NCBI RefSeq assembly: GCF_016775705.1
Contig: NZ_CP068760.1
Span: forward strand, 2,170,001-2,234,000
Direction of reading: 5' to 3'
DNA from: Chryseobacterium cucumeris
GTDB lineage: Bacteria > Bacteroidota > Bacteroidia > Flavobacteriales > Weeksellaceae
DNA: 64,000 nt
Shown: piece after piece, positions 49,865-57,896 of the stretch
How positions within the stretch are numbered: position 1 is the stretch's first letter
How the letters are laid out: the number at the start of each line of letters is the position of its first letter
Program-made: the position numbers and the translations under genes
The notes under the pieces: generated by a model
Seen by the model: only the letters and a program-made list of their open reading frames with translations
Told to the model about the DNA's origin: nothing
Databases searched by the model: none

Positions 49865-49876
49865 AATAATATAGTT

Positions 49877-50293
49877 ATGGAAAATACCTGTCCTAAATGC
49901 AAGAGTATCAAAGTAGTAAAAAGCGGCATTATCAACAATAAACAGCGCTTCCACTGCAAAGACTGCAATTATTATTTTACCGTTAAAAAACTGGGAAAGC
50001 AAATTGACGATTACTACGTAACCAAAGCTCTTCAGCTTTATCTGGAAGGCTTAAGTTACCGTGAAATTGAAAGAATTATCGGGGTTTCCCATGTTACCAT
50101 AAGCTCATGGATTAAAAAATACAATATCACCAGACCGCCCCATTCTGAATTCCATCCTGTTTATAAGATACTAAAGCAAAGCGAACTGATTGAATATATC
50201 GCCCAGGAAGAGAATATTAAAAACTCCGGAATTATCATCACCCAATTTGCCGATAAGTATATGCTGATTAAGTGGGAACGGTTTAAGAAGTAG
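49877..50293 (+). CDS. InsA-like zinc-ribbon / HTH protein
   Basis: The 138-residue protein has an IS1 InsA-type zinc ribbon (CPKCKSIKVVKSG, then FHCKDCNYYFTV) followed by an HTH (LYLEGLSYREIERIIGVSHV, then TISSWIKKY). The C-terminal 45 residues are not transposase-like. There is no InsB or DDE transposase frame and no terminal inverted repeats around it, so it is not a working IS1. It looks like a domesticated DNA-binding protein. It is divergent from the arg operon, with the two promoters less than 140 bp apart. Confidence 0.8.
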   Translation: MENTCPKCKSIKVVKSGIINNKQRFHCKDCNYYFTVKKLGKQIDDYYVTKALQLYLEGLSYREIERIIGVSHVTISSWIKKYNITRPPHSEFHPVYKILKQSELIEYIAQEENIKNSGIIITQFADKYMLIKWERFKK

Positions 50294-50585
50294 TACGGGG
50301 TACGGGGTACGGGGTACGAGTTACGGGGTGCGGGGTTTCGGGATGCGAGTCATGAGGTTTAAAAACAGAGGTAAAAATACTCTTATAAATAACTGTATAT
50401 CAAATATTTAAAAAAAAGTATGATTTTAAAATCTTAAACACCAAACCTCGAACCCCGAATCCCGAAAATCAAAGTCTATCAAATACCAACTATACTATTA
50501 CCACTAATATATATTAAATTTTCATAAATAAATTATTAATTACAATTTGGCATTCACAAAAAACAACGCCAAAAATTGATAATTT
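50294..50585. repeat. intergenic region with GC-rich minisatellite
   Basis: At about 50295-50345 imperfect units of tacgggg repeat (tacggggtacggggtacggg, then further variants ending tgcggggtttcggg). At about 50449-50466 ctcgaaccccgaatcccgaa is the inverse of the wording at 15044-15062. The remainder is AT-rich and probably holds the porin promoter. Confidence 0.7.
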
Positions 50586-51965
50586 ATGAAGAAATTACTT
50601 ACATTCATTGGATTAGCTTTAATCAGTAGTTCCTTATACTCACAAGGTTCTCCTGATTATGGCAGTGGCTTAAAACTTAACCTCAACCAAAACGGGGATA
50701 AATTCGTCAGATTTATTTTATGGGACCAGTTTTGGGTAAGAAATACATCTATGAACCCCGGAACCATGGTAGGCGGTGAACCCACTGACAACTCATGGAG
50801 TCTGGGAAACAGAAGGTTACGTGCATTAACATACGCACAGATCTCTAAGAGATATATGATCCTGCTCCATTTCGGAATTAATAATCAGACTTTCATCAAT
50901 GGCGGCGCTTCAGGCACCTCAGGAACAGGAGGTTATGGAAACGGAAAGAAAACCCAGCTGTTCTTTCATGATGCCTGGAACGAATATGCAGTTATTTTAC
51001 CTGGAGAAGCGGGAAAATTCAGTTTAACTTTAGGGGCCGGACTACACTACTATATGGGGCTTTCCCGTATGACCATGGCTTCCACGCTTAACTTCCTTAC
51101 ATTAGATTCTCCTGTTTTTTCATGGCCTTTGATTGATAATTCAGATCAGTTTGCAAGACAGCTTGGAATGTTTGCCAAAGGAAAGTACGGAAAACTGGAA
51201 TATCGTTTCAGTTTAAATAAACCTTTCGCCACAGATCTTGTTCCTGTGAATGTAACAGATCCTTCAAAAGCAGTAGCCGTAGACAATAATGGAAATCCAA
51301 GTTTTTCAAAAGCAGGGTATGTTGAATATCAGTTCCTTGATGAAGAATCCAACACACTTCCTTTTAAAGTTGGATCTTACCTGGGAACAAAAAAAGTCTT
51401 CAATGTAGGTGCCGGTTTTTATCATCAGGCTGACGGAACAAGAACTTCTGTCAATTCAAACATTGAAAAACATGATATTACCCTTTTTGCTGTAGATGCG
51501 TTTGCAGATATTCCTTTGGGTGAGGCAAAAAATAAAATGGCCGTTTCTGCCTATGCCGGATATTATAATTACAATTTCGGACCGAACTATGTAAGAAATC
51601 TGGGAACCATGAATATTGGCGCCTCTGATCCTAATTTTATAGGGAATAAAGCCATTGCAGGACCAGGAAATCTACAGCCAACCATTGGAACAGGTAATAT
51701 TATCTACGCTCAGGCAGGTTTACTATTACCGAGTCAGGCAGAAAAGCCAAAAATCAGAATACAGCCTTTTGCTGCTTATACTCATAAAAGTTTTGAGGCT
51801 TTTGATAAATCTTCATCTCAGTTTGATGTCGGAGCCAATTGGTTTATAGACGGACATCACGCAAAAATAACGACACAGTATTCCACAAGACCTGTTTATA
51901 CAAATCCTACGGAAAGTCCTTCTTCTAAAGGAGAATTTATTGTACAGTTTCAAATCTACCTTTAA
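50586..51965 (+). CDS. outer-membrane porin-like protein
   Basis: The 459-residue protein has a signal peptide (MKKLLTFIGLALISSSLYSQ). Alternating hydrophobic beta segments run along its length, for example YMILLHFGINNQTFING, YGKLEYRFSLNKPFATDL and KTTQYSTRP-like late strands, ending GEFIVQFQIYL with a terminal hydrophobic/aromatic pattern. It resembles Bacteroidota porins of the phosphate-selective type in shape, but the solute is unknown. The next gene is a carboxylate-type transporter followed by acyl-CoA ligases, so an organic-acid porin is a fair guess. Confidence 0.78.
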   Translation: MKKLLTFIGLALISSSLYSQGSPDYGSGLKLNLNQNGDKFVRFILWDQFWVRNTSMNPGTMVGGEPTDNSWSLGNRRLRALTYAQISKRYMILLHFGINNQTFINGGASGTSGTGGYGNGKKTQLFFHDAWNEYAVILPGEAGKFSLTLGAGLHYYMGLSRMTMASTLNFLTLDSPVFSWPLIDNSDQFARQLGMFAKGKYGKLEYRFSLNKPFATDLVPVNVTDPSKAVAVDNNGNPSFSKAGYVEYQFLDEESNTLPFKVGSYLGTKKVFNVGAGFYHQADGTRTSVNSNIEKHDITLFAVDAFADIPLGEAKNKMAVSAYAGYYNYNFGPNYVRNLGTMNIGASDPNFIGNKAIAGPGNLQPTIGTGNIIYAQAGLLLPSQAEKPKIRIQPFAAYTHKSFEAFDKSSSQFDVGANWFIDGHHAKITTQYSTRPVYTNPTESPSSKGEFIVQFQIYL

Positions 51966-52191
51966 AATTTGAACCATTAAGAATTAAGATGGATTGGGAA
52001 TTGACTAAGTCGAATCTTCGATTTCTGACGAATGAAGAATCTTACTGACATCCAGACACACATGAGATTCTTCATTACATTTCATTTCATTCAGAATGAC
52101 ACTTTTTTGAAATAGTTTCATTCAAAGCCCTTAACGGTTCAAAAAATTCAAATTAATAATCCTATTCCACTAACATCAAAAACTAATCAAT
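51966..52191. other. intergenic gap with REP-like hairpin
   Basis: aatgaagaatct at 52031-52042 and its exact inverse agattcttcatt at 52065-52076 form a 12-bp stem with a 22-nt loop. tcattcagaatgacac near 52092 is common REP-type wording. No gene is seen. Confidence 0.6.
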
Positions 52192-53772
52192 ATGAGCGAA
52201 AATCATCACGAAAGCTACGAAAATATGACCGACAGGCAGAAAAACCGCACCATCTGGAGTGTGATCACTGCCTCATCTCTCGGAACATTGATAGAATGGT
52301 ATGACTTCTATATCTTTGGAAGTCTGGCCGTTGTTTTAGCCACCAAATTTTTCCCTGCGGATAATCCTACTGCCGCATTTTTATCTACCCTGGCCACTTT
52401 TGCTGCCGGATTTGTAGTAAGACCTTTCGGGGCATTATTTTTCGGGAGACTGGGAGATCTTATCGGAAGAAAATATACTTTCCTGGTTACGTTACTGATT
52501 ATGGGATTTTCAACTTTCCTGATCGGATGTATTCCAAGTTATGAAACCATTGGATTTCTGGCGCCGGTTTTGGTTTTAATTTTAAGATTACTTCAGGGGC
52601 TTGCTTTAGGAGGTGAATACGGAGGTGCTGCCACGTATGTCGCAGAATACGCACAACCTCATCGCCGCGGATACTGGACCTCCTGGATCCAGACTACAGC
52701 AACAGCCGGACTTTTCATTTCATTAATTGTTATTCTGATCACCAAGACCACTCTTTCTGCAGAAGAATTTGATACGTGGGGATGGAGAGTTCCATTCTGG
52801 ATCTCCATTTTGATGGTGGCCGTATCTTACATTATCAGAAAGAACATGAAAGAATCTCCTCTTTTTGCGAAAGCCAAAAGTGAGGGAAAAACATCCAAAA
52901 ACCCTTTAAAGGAAAGTTTCGGAAACAAATACAATTTCAAATTTGTACTATTGGCTTTATTCGGGGCTGCGATGGGACAAGGTGTGATCTGGTATACAGG
53001 ACAATTCTATGCCATGAGTTTCCTTCAAAAGGTCATGAATGTAGAATCAGCGCAGGTAGATTCATTGATGGCTACGGCTTTATTTTTAGGAACACCCTTC
53101 TTTGTATTCTTTGGATGGCTTTCTGACAAAATCGGCAGAAAAGCAGTGATGATGACCGGAATGCTGATCGCTATTTTAGCGTACAGACCTATTTACGACA
53201 GCATGTTTAAAAGTGTAAACCTCGAAAACAAAACAATTGCAGCAAATGGAATTACAGAAAAAAGAACGGCGAAAATCCACAATGATATTGCGACAGACAG
53301 CCTGGTGACTTTTCACAAAGAAACACTTTATACAGACGGAACTTTAATTAAAAAAGACAGCGTAGTTCATTGGTCTCCATCAGGAGTTGCTATGAAAGAC
53401 GGAAAACCGGAGGAAGCCAAAGTTTCTCAAAGTTTAAAATTAAGTGACAACACCAAATGGTACCTGGTATTCCTTGTTTTCATCCAGGTGATCTTTGTAA
53501 CCATGGTTTACGGACCTATCGCGGCTTTCCTTGTTGAAATGTTCCCTGTGAGAATCCGTTACACCTCAATGTCATTACCTTATCATATTGGAAACGGGGT
53601 ATTCGGAGGACTTCTTCCGGCGGTAGCCACTTATCTGGTAACTACAGGAAAAGAAGCAGGACATACAACATGGTATCTGGAAGGACTCTGGTACCCGATT
53701 GGAGTCGCTGCCGTATGTTTGATCATCGGATTATTTTATCTTAAAAATAAGAACAATAATCTTCACGATTAG
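52192..53772 (+). CDS. MFS transporter, metabolite:H+ symporter (MHS) type
   Basis: The 526-residue inner-membrane protein has the MHS-family N-terminal ASSLGTLIEWYDFYIFGSLA. MFS loop motifs are GRLGDLIGRKYTF and GWLSDKIGRKAVM, and LQGLALGGEYGGAATYVAEY lies in helix 4. Twelve helices are expected. A hydrophilic insert of about 80 residues (about 342-422) lies between two C-terminal-half helices, rich in Lys, Thr and Ser, and is unusual. Gene context with acetate and propionate CoA ligases suggests uptake of a short carboxylate. Confidence 0.88.
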   Translation: MSENHHESYENMTDRQKNRTIWSVITASSLGTLIEWYDFYIFGSLAVVLATKFFPADNPTAAFLSTLATFAAGFVVRPFGALFFGRLGDLIGRKYTFLVTLLIMGFSTFLIGCIPSYETIGFLAPVLVLILRLLQGLALGGEYGGAATYVAEYAQPHRRGYWTSWIQTTATAGLFISLIVILITKTTLSAEEFDTWGWRVPFWISILMVAVSYIIRKNMKESPLFAKAKSEGKTSKNPLKESFGNKYNFKFVLLALFGAAMGQGVIWYTGQFYAMSFLQKVMNVESAQVDSLMATALFLGTPFFVFFGWLSDKIGRKAVMMTGMLIAILAYRPIYDSMFKSVNLENKTIAANGITEKRTAKIHNDIATDSLVTFHKETLYTDGTLIKKDSVVHWSPSGVAMKDGKPEEAKVSQSLKLSDNTKWYLVFLVFIQVIFVTMVYGPIAAFLVEMFPVRIRYTSMSLPYHIGNGVFGGLLPAVATYLVTTGKEAGHTTWYLEGLWYPIGVAAVCLIIGLFYLKNKNNNLHD

Positions 53773-53815
53773 GTACTGAATCACTCAAATTTTTATTAAT
53801 TTTAAAACTACTAAA

Positions 53816-54043
53816 ATGAACGGACTAAAAAAAATATTAGGCATTCTCTGGATCGCAATAGCAGTAATTGTGGGTTACTTCGGAATTACCGTACTGGGAA
53901 TCCCGAAAATAACTTCCGGAAAACAGGAAGATCTGGTTTTTGGCATCATCATTCTTTTTGTACTGATGCCGATTATCTCAGGCGGAATGGCAGTTTTCGG
54001 TTATTACGCCTTAAAAGGAGAATATTCTGACGATAAAATTTAA
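53816..54043 (+). CDS. DUF6814 family small membrane protein
   Basis: The 75-residue protein has two transmembrane helices (ILGILWIAIAVIVGYFGITV and LVFGIIILFVLMPIISGGMA) with a short loop containing GIPKITSGKQED. It is the small protein that usually follows MHS-type transporters in Bacteroidota, which I recall as DUF6814. It is 43 nt downstream of the MFS gene and may assist it. A strong hairpin follows its stop. Confidence 0.82.
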   Translation: MNGLKKILGILWIAIAVIVGYFGITVLGIPKITSGKQEDLVFGIIILFVLMPIISGGMAVFGYYALKGEYSDDKI

Positions 54044-54051
54044 AAGCAAAA

Positions 54052-54092
54052 AACAGATCATTGATGAATGCGGCATTCATCAATGATCTGTT
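54052..54092 (+). terminator. perfect 19-bp hairpin
   Basis: aacagatcattgatgaatg and cattcatcaatgatctgtt are exact complements with a 3-nt loop. The hairpin lies 8 nt after the DUF6814 stop. It lacks a U-tract, so it may act as an mRNA stabiliser or processing site instead of a simple terminator. Confidence 0.7.
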
Positions 54093-54107
54093 ATCAATTA
54101 TAAAAAA

Positions 54108-54566
54108 ATGGATATCACGATTAAAGCAATTCCCCGTCCTTCTCAGGATAAGAACGTTATTAACCTCATCTGCAGATTAAATACTTCTCTTATTACAATC
54201 TCTGGTGAGAGTGGAAGCAAAAGTGCAAACCTTGATGACTTTTCTCAGGAGAAAGCTTTGTTCCTCATTGCTGTAAGTGATGAAAAACCCATAGCCTGTG
54301 GAGGTTTTCGCCCCCTTTCACCAGAAATATGTGAAATTAAACGCATGTTCTCCCTGGAAAAAAACATAGGCCTGGGCGGAAAGATTCTCTCGGCGTTAGA
54401 AAAAGCCGCAAAACAATTCGACTATAAATACATCTATCTGGAAACCCGTAAAAAAAATGACAATGCCGTAAAGTTTTATCTGAAAAACGAATATAATGTC
54501 ATTGAAAATTATGGAATTTACATCGGACGTGAAGAAGCGATATGCTTCAGTAAGGAAATAAAATAA
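54108..54566 (+). CDS. GNAT family N-acetyltransferase
   Basis: The 152-residue protein has a GNAT fold. Beta strands 2-3 include LFLIAVSDEKPIACGGFRPL. EICEIKRMFSLEKNIGLGGK carries the acyl-CoA loop and YIYLETRKKNDNAVKFYLKN the final helix. The acceptor is unknown. It starts 15 nt after a strong hairpin and is followed 2 nt later by a small membrane-protein gene. Confidence 0.85.
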   Translation: MDITIKAIPRPSQDKNVINLICRLNTSLITISGESGSKSANLDDFSQEKALFLIAVSDEKPIACGGFRPLSPEICEIKRMFSLEKNIGLGGKILSALEKAAKQFDYKYIYLETRKKNDNAVKFYLKNEYNVIENYGIYIGREEAICFSKEIK

Positions 54567-54568
54567 TT

Positions 54569-54763
54569 ATGAAAAAAAGACACGAACAAAAACTTATCAT
54601 ACTGAGCGTAGGGCTTATGATTGCTTTCAGCATTCCTATTTCACTGCTTTTCAATAGTGACAGGGAAGTTTTGGGCTATCCTATGATCCTTATTTACCTG
54701 TTCGTGGTCTGGATGATTTCCATTGTGATTTCTTTTGTAATTGTAAAAAGACATGATGAGTAG
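54569..54763 (+). CDS. small two-helix membrane protein preceding the SSS histidine kinase
   Basis: The 64-residue protein has two hydrophobic helices (LIILSVGLMIAFSIPISLLF and MILIYLFVVWMISIVISFVI) and charged ends. It resembles the short subunits that accompany SSS-family transporters. Its last codons overlap the start of the kinase gene by 11 nt, so the two are co-translated. It could stabilise the kinase membrane domain; this is inference from context. Confidence 0.75.
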   Translation: MKKRHEQKLIILSVGLMIAFSIPISLLFNSDREVLGYPMILIYLFVVWMISIVISFVIVKRHDE

Positions 54764-57458
54764 TTTCGCATTATTTTTTGTCGTTCTGTTTTATCTGGCC
54801 CTCCTTTTCTTAGTTGCCTACCTGGCAGAGAAGAAAAGAAGCAAGCTTTGGATCAATAATCCATACATCTATGCTTTATCTCTTGCTGTATATTGTACTG
54901 CCTGGACGTATTATGGAAGTATCGGTGTGGCAGCGACAAGCGGATTAAACTATTTGCCAATTTACATTGGACCTATTATGATTATTCCGGCATGGATCTA
55001 TATCAATACCCGGATTGTAAGAATTTCAAGGGTCAACAAAATAAGCAGCCTGGCCGATTTCATTTCATTGAGATACGGGAACAGCAGAAGCCTGAGTGCC
55101 ATTATCACGATAGTCTGCCTTCTGGCGATAGTTCCTTATATCGGCCTGCAGATTAAAGCCATTTCTGAAACCTTCCATCTGGTAACTGAAACTCCGATGT
55201 CGAAAGACATTCTGACTGATAATGCAACTTTCGTGGTAATTTTAATCGCTTTATTTTCTTCTTATTATGGAACACGATATGTAGATGCTTCAGAAAAAAG
55301 GCTTGGAATTATCTCCGCCATTGCTCTGGAAAGTTTTTTAAAGCTATTTTTTATTATTATTCTCGGATTTTTTGTCATTTATTATGTTTTTGATGGTTTC
55401 TCAGATATTTATGAGAAAGCCAGTAAATTTGAAGATTTTAAAGAAAAAAACACCTTCAACGGAATTGAAGGTGCCCTGAACTGGATGGTTCTCTGCATGA
55501 TTTCCGCAACAGCGATCTGCATTCTCCCAAGACAGTTCCACACTGCTATTGTTGAAAACAGGCAGGAAAAGCACATCAGAACAGCTATTTGGTTTTTTCC
55601 ACTTTACCTTCTAATCTTTACTGTATTTATTTTCCCGATTGCCTGGGGAGGAAGATTAATTTTTGACGGACAGAAAGTAAATCCTGAGTTCTACTCTATT
55701 CTGATTCCACAACATTTCGACAATACTTTGATCACAGTATTCGTCTTTCTTGGAGGATTAAGCTCATGTATCTCCATGATCATTATCTCTGCCATTACTT
55801 TATCCATCATGCTTTCCAACAACCTCATCATTCCATACGGATTGCTGGGAAAATTAAAATCTGAAAGCGAGGAGCAAAATACAAGAATCATCACCAATAT
55901 CAGGAAGTTCAGTATTTTCGCATTGATCATTATGGCTTTTGCCTTCTACAAGTATTTCATTTTGAAAACTTCCCTGGATTCGGTAGGATTAATCTCATTT
56001 GTCGTGATTGCACAGCTGGCACCTGCATTTTTCGGAGCTTTATTCTGGAGAAGAGGAAGCTATAAAGGTGCTGTTACAGGACTTTTAGCCGGATTGGTAA
56101 TATGCTATTTCGGGTTGATTATTCCCCAGTATTATTTTTCGTACAATCAGGAATTTAAAGGGGTATTGAGGGATATGTATAATGCTTTCGGTTTTTTTAC
56201 CATTCCTTATTTAGGAAGAATTCCACAGATCTTTTTCTGGTCGATGCTGGTCAATACAAGCCTGTTTACCATTGTTTCCGTAAGTTCAAAAGGAAATTAC
56301 CGTGAAAGAAACTTTGCTGAGCTTTATGTAGACATCGATAAGTACATTCAGAATCACGAAAATGCTTTTATCTGGCGCGGAACAGCCTACATATCTGATA
56401 TTCAGAATATTCTGGAACGTTTCTTAGGTAAGAATAAAACGGAACAGGCCTTAAGGATTTTTAATTTAAAATATAACATCGACTCCAATACTGAGACTGC
56501 CGATTCAAGGTTTATCAAATTCTCAGAAAACCTTTTGGCCGGAAGAATCGGTACAGCTTCCGCAAAAATATTGATTGAAGGAGTAACCAAGGAAGATAAA
56601 ATATCTTTAAAAGAAGTTTTAAACATTCTCGAAGAATCGCAGGAAAATATCAGCTTGAATAAAAAGCTTACCGAACAGTCTGCAGAACTTCAGAAACTGT
56701 CTAATGATCTGAGGACTGCCAATGAAAGTCTGATTATTAAAGACCGTCAAAAAGACGATTTTCTGGATTCTGTCGCTCACGAGCTAAGAACTCCGATTAC
56801 GGCCATCCGTTCAGCAGGAGAAATTTTAGCGGATGACGATGATATCCCTTTTGACATCAAACAGGAGTTTTTAAACAACATCATCACAGAATCCGACAGA
56901 TTAAGCGAAATCATCAATGATATTCTTTATCTGGATAAATTGCAGCATGGTGAAATCTCTTTGCATATTCAGGAAAATAATATTGTTGACACGTATAAAA
57001 AAGCATTGAGTCCGCTCCTTCACCTGATACAGCAGAAAAATATTCATTTAAGTGAAGTTAATCTCCTGAATCAGTCTATATTTGAATATGATGAAGCAAG
57101 AATGATTCAGCTGTTTCAGAATATCTGGGGAAATGCTTTAAAATTTACGGAAGAACACGGCACCATTCAGACCAAATTGTTTGAAAAAGATCAGCAGCTG
57201 ATCATTACCATCTTCAATACCGGAAAGCATATTCCGGAAGAGGATCTGGAAATGATTTTTGATAAATTTTATCAATCGAAAAACCAAAACATATTAAAGC
57301 CTACAGGAAGCGGACTGGGATTAGCCATTTCCAAAAAAATTGTAGAGGCACATGGAGGAAGTATAAAAGCAGAAAACAGCGGGCTGGGCGTAACTTTCAC
57401 CATCAACATTCCCAAAAAAACTAAAAAAGAGATTACAGATGAAGTTGAACACCATTAA
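54753..57458 (+). CDS. sensor histidine kinase with sodium:solute symporter domain
   Basis: The 901-residue protein has an N-terminal SSS-type membrane domain (about residues 1-530, a dozen or more helices, with CTAWTYYGSIGVAATSGLNY). A linker and coiled coil (about 620-660) follow. The kinase core has the H-box SVAHELRTPITAIRSAGEIL with His676, the N-box WGNALKFTEE and G-boxes ending TGSGLGLAIS. CbrA/CrbS proteins have this layout, and CrbS controls acetyl-CoA synthetase in other bacteria. Genes for a REC protein and two acyl-CoA ligases follow. The ATG at 54756 is an alternative start. Confidence 0.92.
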   Translation: MMSSFALFFVVLFYLALLFLVAYLAEKKRSKLWINNPYIYALSLAVYCTAWTYYGSIGVAATSGLNYLPIYIGPIMIIPAWIYINTRIVRISRVNKISSLADFISLRYGNSRSLSAIITIVCLLAIVPYIGLQIKAISETFHLVTETPMSKDILTDNATFVVILIALFSSYYGTRYVDASEKRLGIISAIALESFLKLFFIIILGFFVIYYVFDGFSDIYEKASKFEDFKEKNTFNGIEGALNWMVLCMISATAICILPRQFHTAIVENRQEKHIRTAIWFFPLYLLIFTVFIFPIAWGGRLIFDGQKVNPEFYSILIPQHFDNTLITVFVFLGGLSSCISMIIISAITLSIMLSNNLIIPYGLLGKLKSESEEQNTRIITNIRKFSIFALIIMAFAFYKYFILKTSLDSVGLISFVVIAQLAPAFFGALFWRRGSYKGAVTGLLAGLVICYFGLIIPQYYFSYNQEFKGVLRDMYNAFGFFTIPYLGRIPQIFFWSMLVNTSLFTIVSVSSKGNYRERNFAELYVDIDKYIQNHENAFIWRGTAYISDIQNILERFLGKNKTEQALRIFNLKYNIDSNTETADSRFIKFSENLLAGRIGTASAKILIEGVTKEDKISLKEVLNILEESQENISLNKKLTEQSAELQKLSNDLRTANESLIIKDRQKDDFLDSVAHELRTPITAIRSAGEILADDDDIPFDIKQEFLNNIITESDRLSEIINDILYLDKLQHGEISLHIQENNIVDTYKKALSPLLHLIQQKNIHLSEVNLLNQSIFEYDEARMIQLFQNIWGNALKFTEEHGTIQTKLFEKDQQLIITIFNTGKHIPEEDLEMIFDKFYQSKNQNILKPTGSGLGLAISKKIVEAHGGSIKAENSGLGVTFTINIPKKTKKEITDEVEHH

Positions 57459-57467
57459 AACCTTCTT

Positions 57468-57827
57468 ATGAGAAAGATAATCATTGCGGATGACGAACAC
57501 AAAATATTGATGTCGTTGGAATACAGCTTTAAGAAAAACGGATATGATGTTTATATTGCCCGTGACGGAATGGAAGTCCTTGACTTTTTGAAAACCATGG
57601 TTCCGGATGTGATTCTTCTCGATATTATGATGCCGAATCTGGATGGCTACAGCACCTTGGATCTTATTAAACAGGATGAAAAACTGAAAGACACCAAAGT
57701 GATTTTTCTAAGTGCTAAAAATAACCCAAGAGATATTGAAAAAGGATTGGAAATGGGAGCTGACGCTTACGTTACAAAACCCTACTCGATTAAGAAACTG
57801 ATGCAGCAGATTGAGGAGATGTTTTAA
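57468..57827 (+). CDS. single-domain response regulator
   Basis: The 119-residue protein is a lone receiver domain. It has the acidic pair Asp8-Asp9, the phospho-acceptor Asp52 in DVILLDIMMPNLDGYS, Ser82 in FLSAKN, and Lys104 in YVTKPYS. It has no DNA-binding or enzymatic output domain, so it must act by contacting another protein. It is 9 nt downstream of the SSS-kinase gene, which should phosphorylate it. A DNA-binding CrbR-like partner is not in this window. Confidence 0.92.
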   Translation: MRKIIIADDEHKILMSLEYSFKKNGYDVYIARDGMEVLDFLKTMVPDVILLDIMMPNLDGYSTLDLIKQDEKLKDTKVIFLSAKNNPRDIEKGLEMGADAYVTKPYSIKKLMQQIEEMF

Positions 57828-57856
57828 GAGATTGCTTCGCCTGCGGCTCGCAATGA
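57828..57856. repeat. REP-like element (attgcttcgc/gcaatgac type)
   Basis: gagattgcttcgcctgcggc followed by tcgcaatgac begins right after the response-regulator stop. attgc and gcaat form the stem ends and gcc/ggc an inner pair. It matches the widespread bacterial gtcattgcgagc...gcaatct repeat wording. It separates the regulator from the ligase genes. Confidence 0.7.
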
Positions 57857-57896
57857 CATGCAGACACTAAACACAACTATTGACCTTGATATTGAT

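Noticed and set aside
49877..50293. Complete IS1 insertion sequence
   Set aside because: No InsB frame, no terminal inverted repeats and no target duplication around the InsA-like gene.
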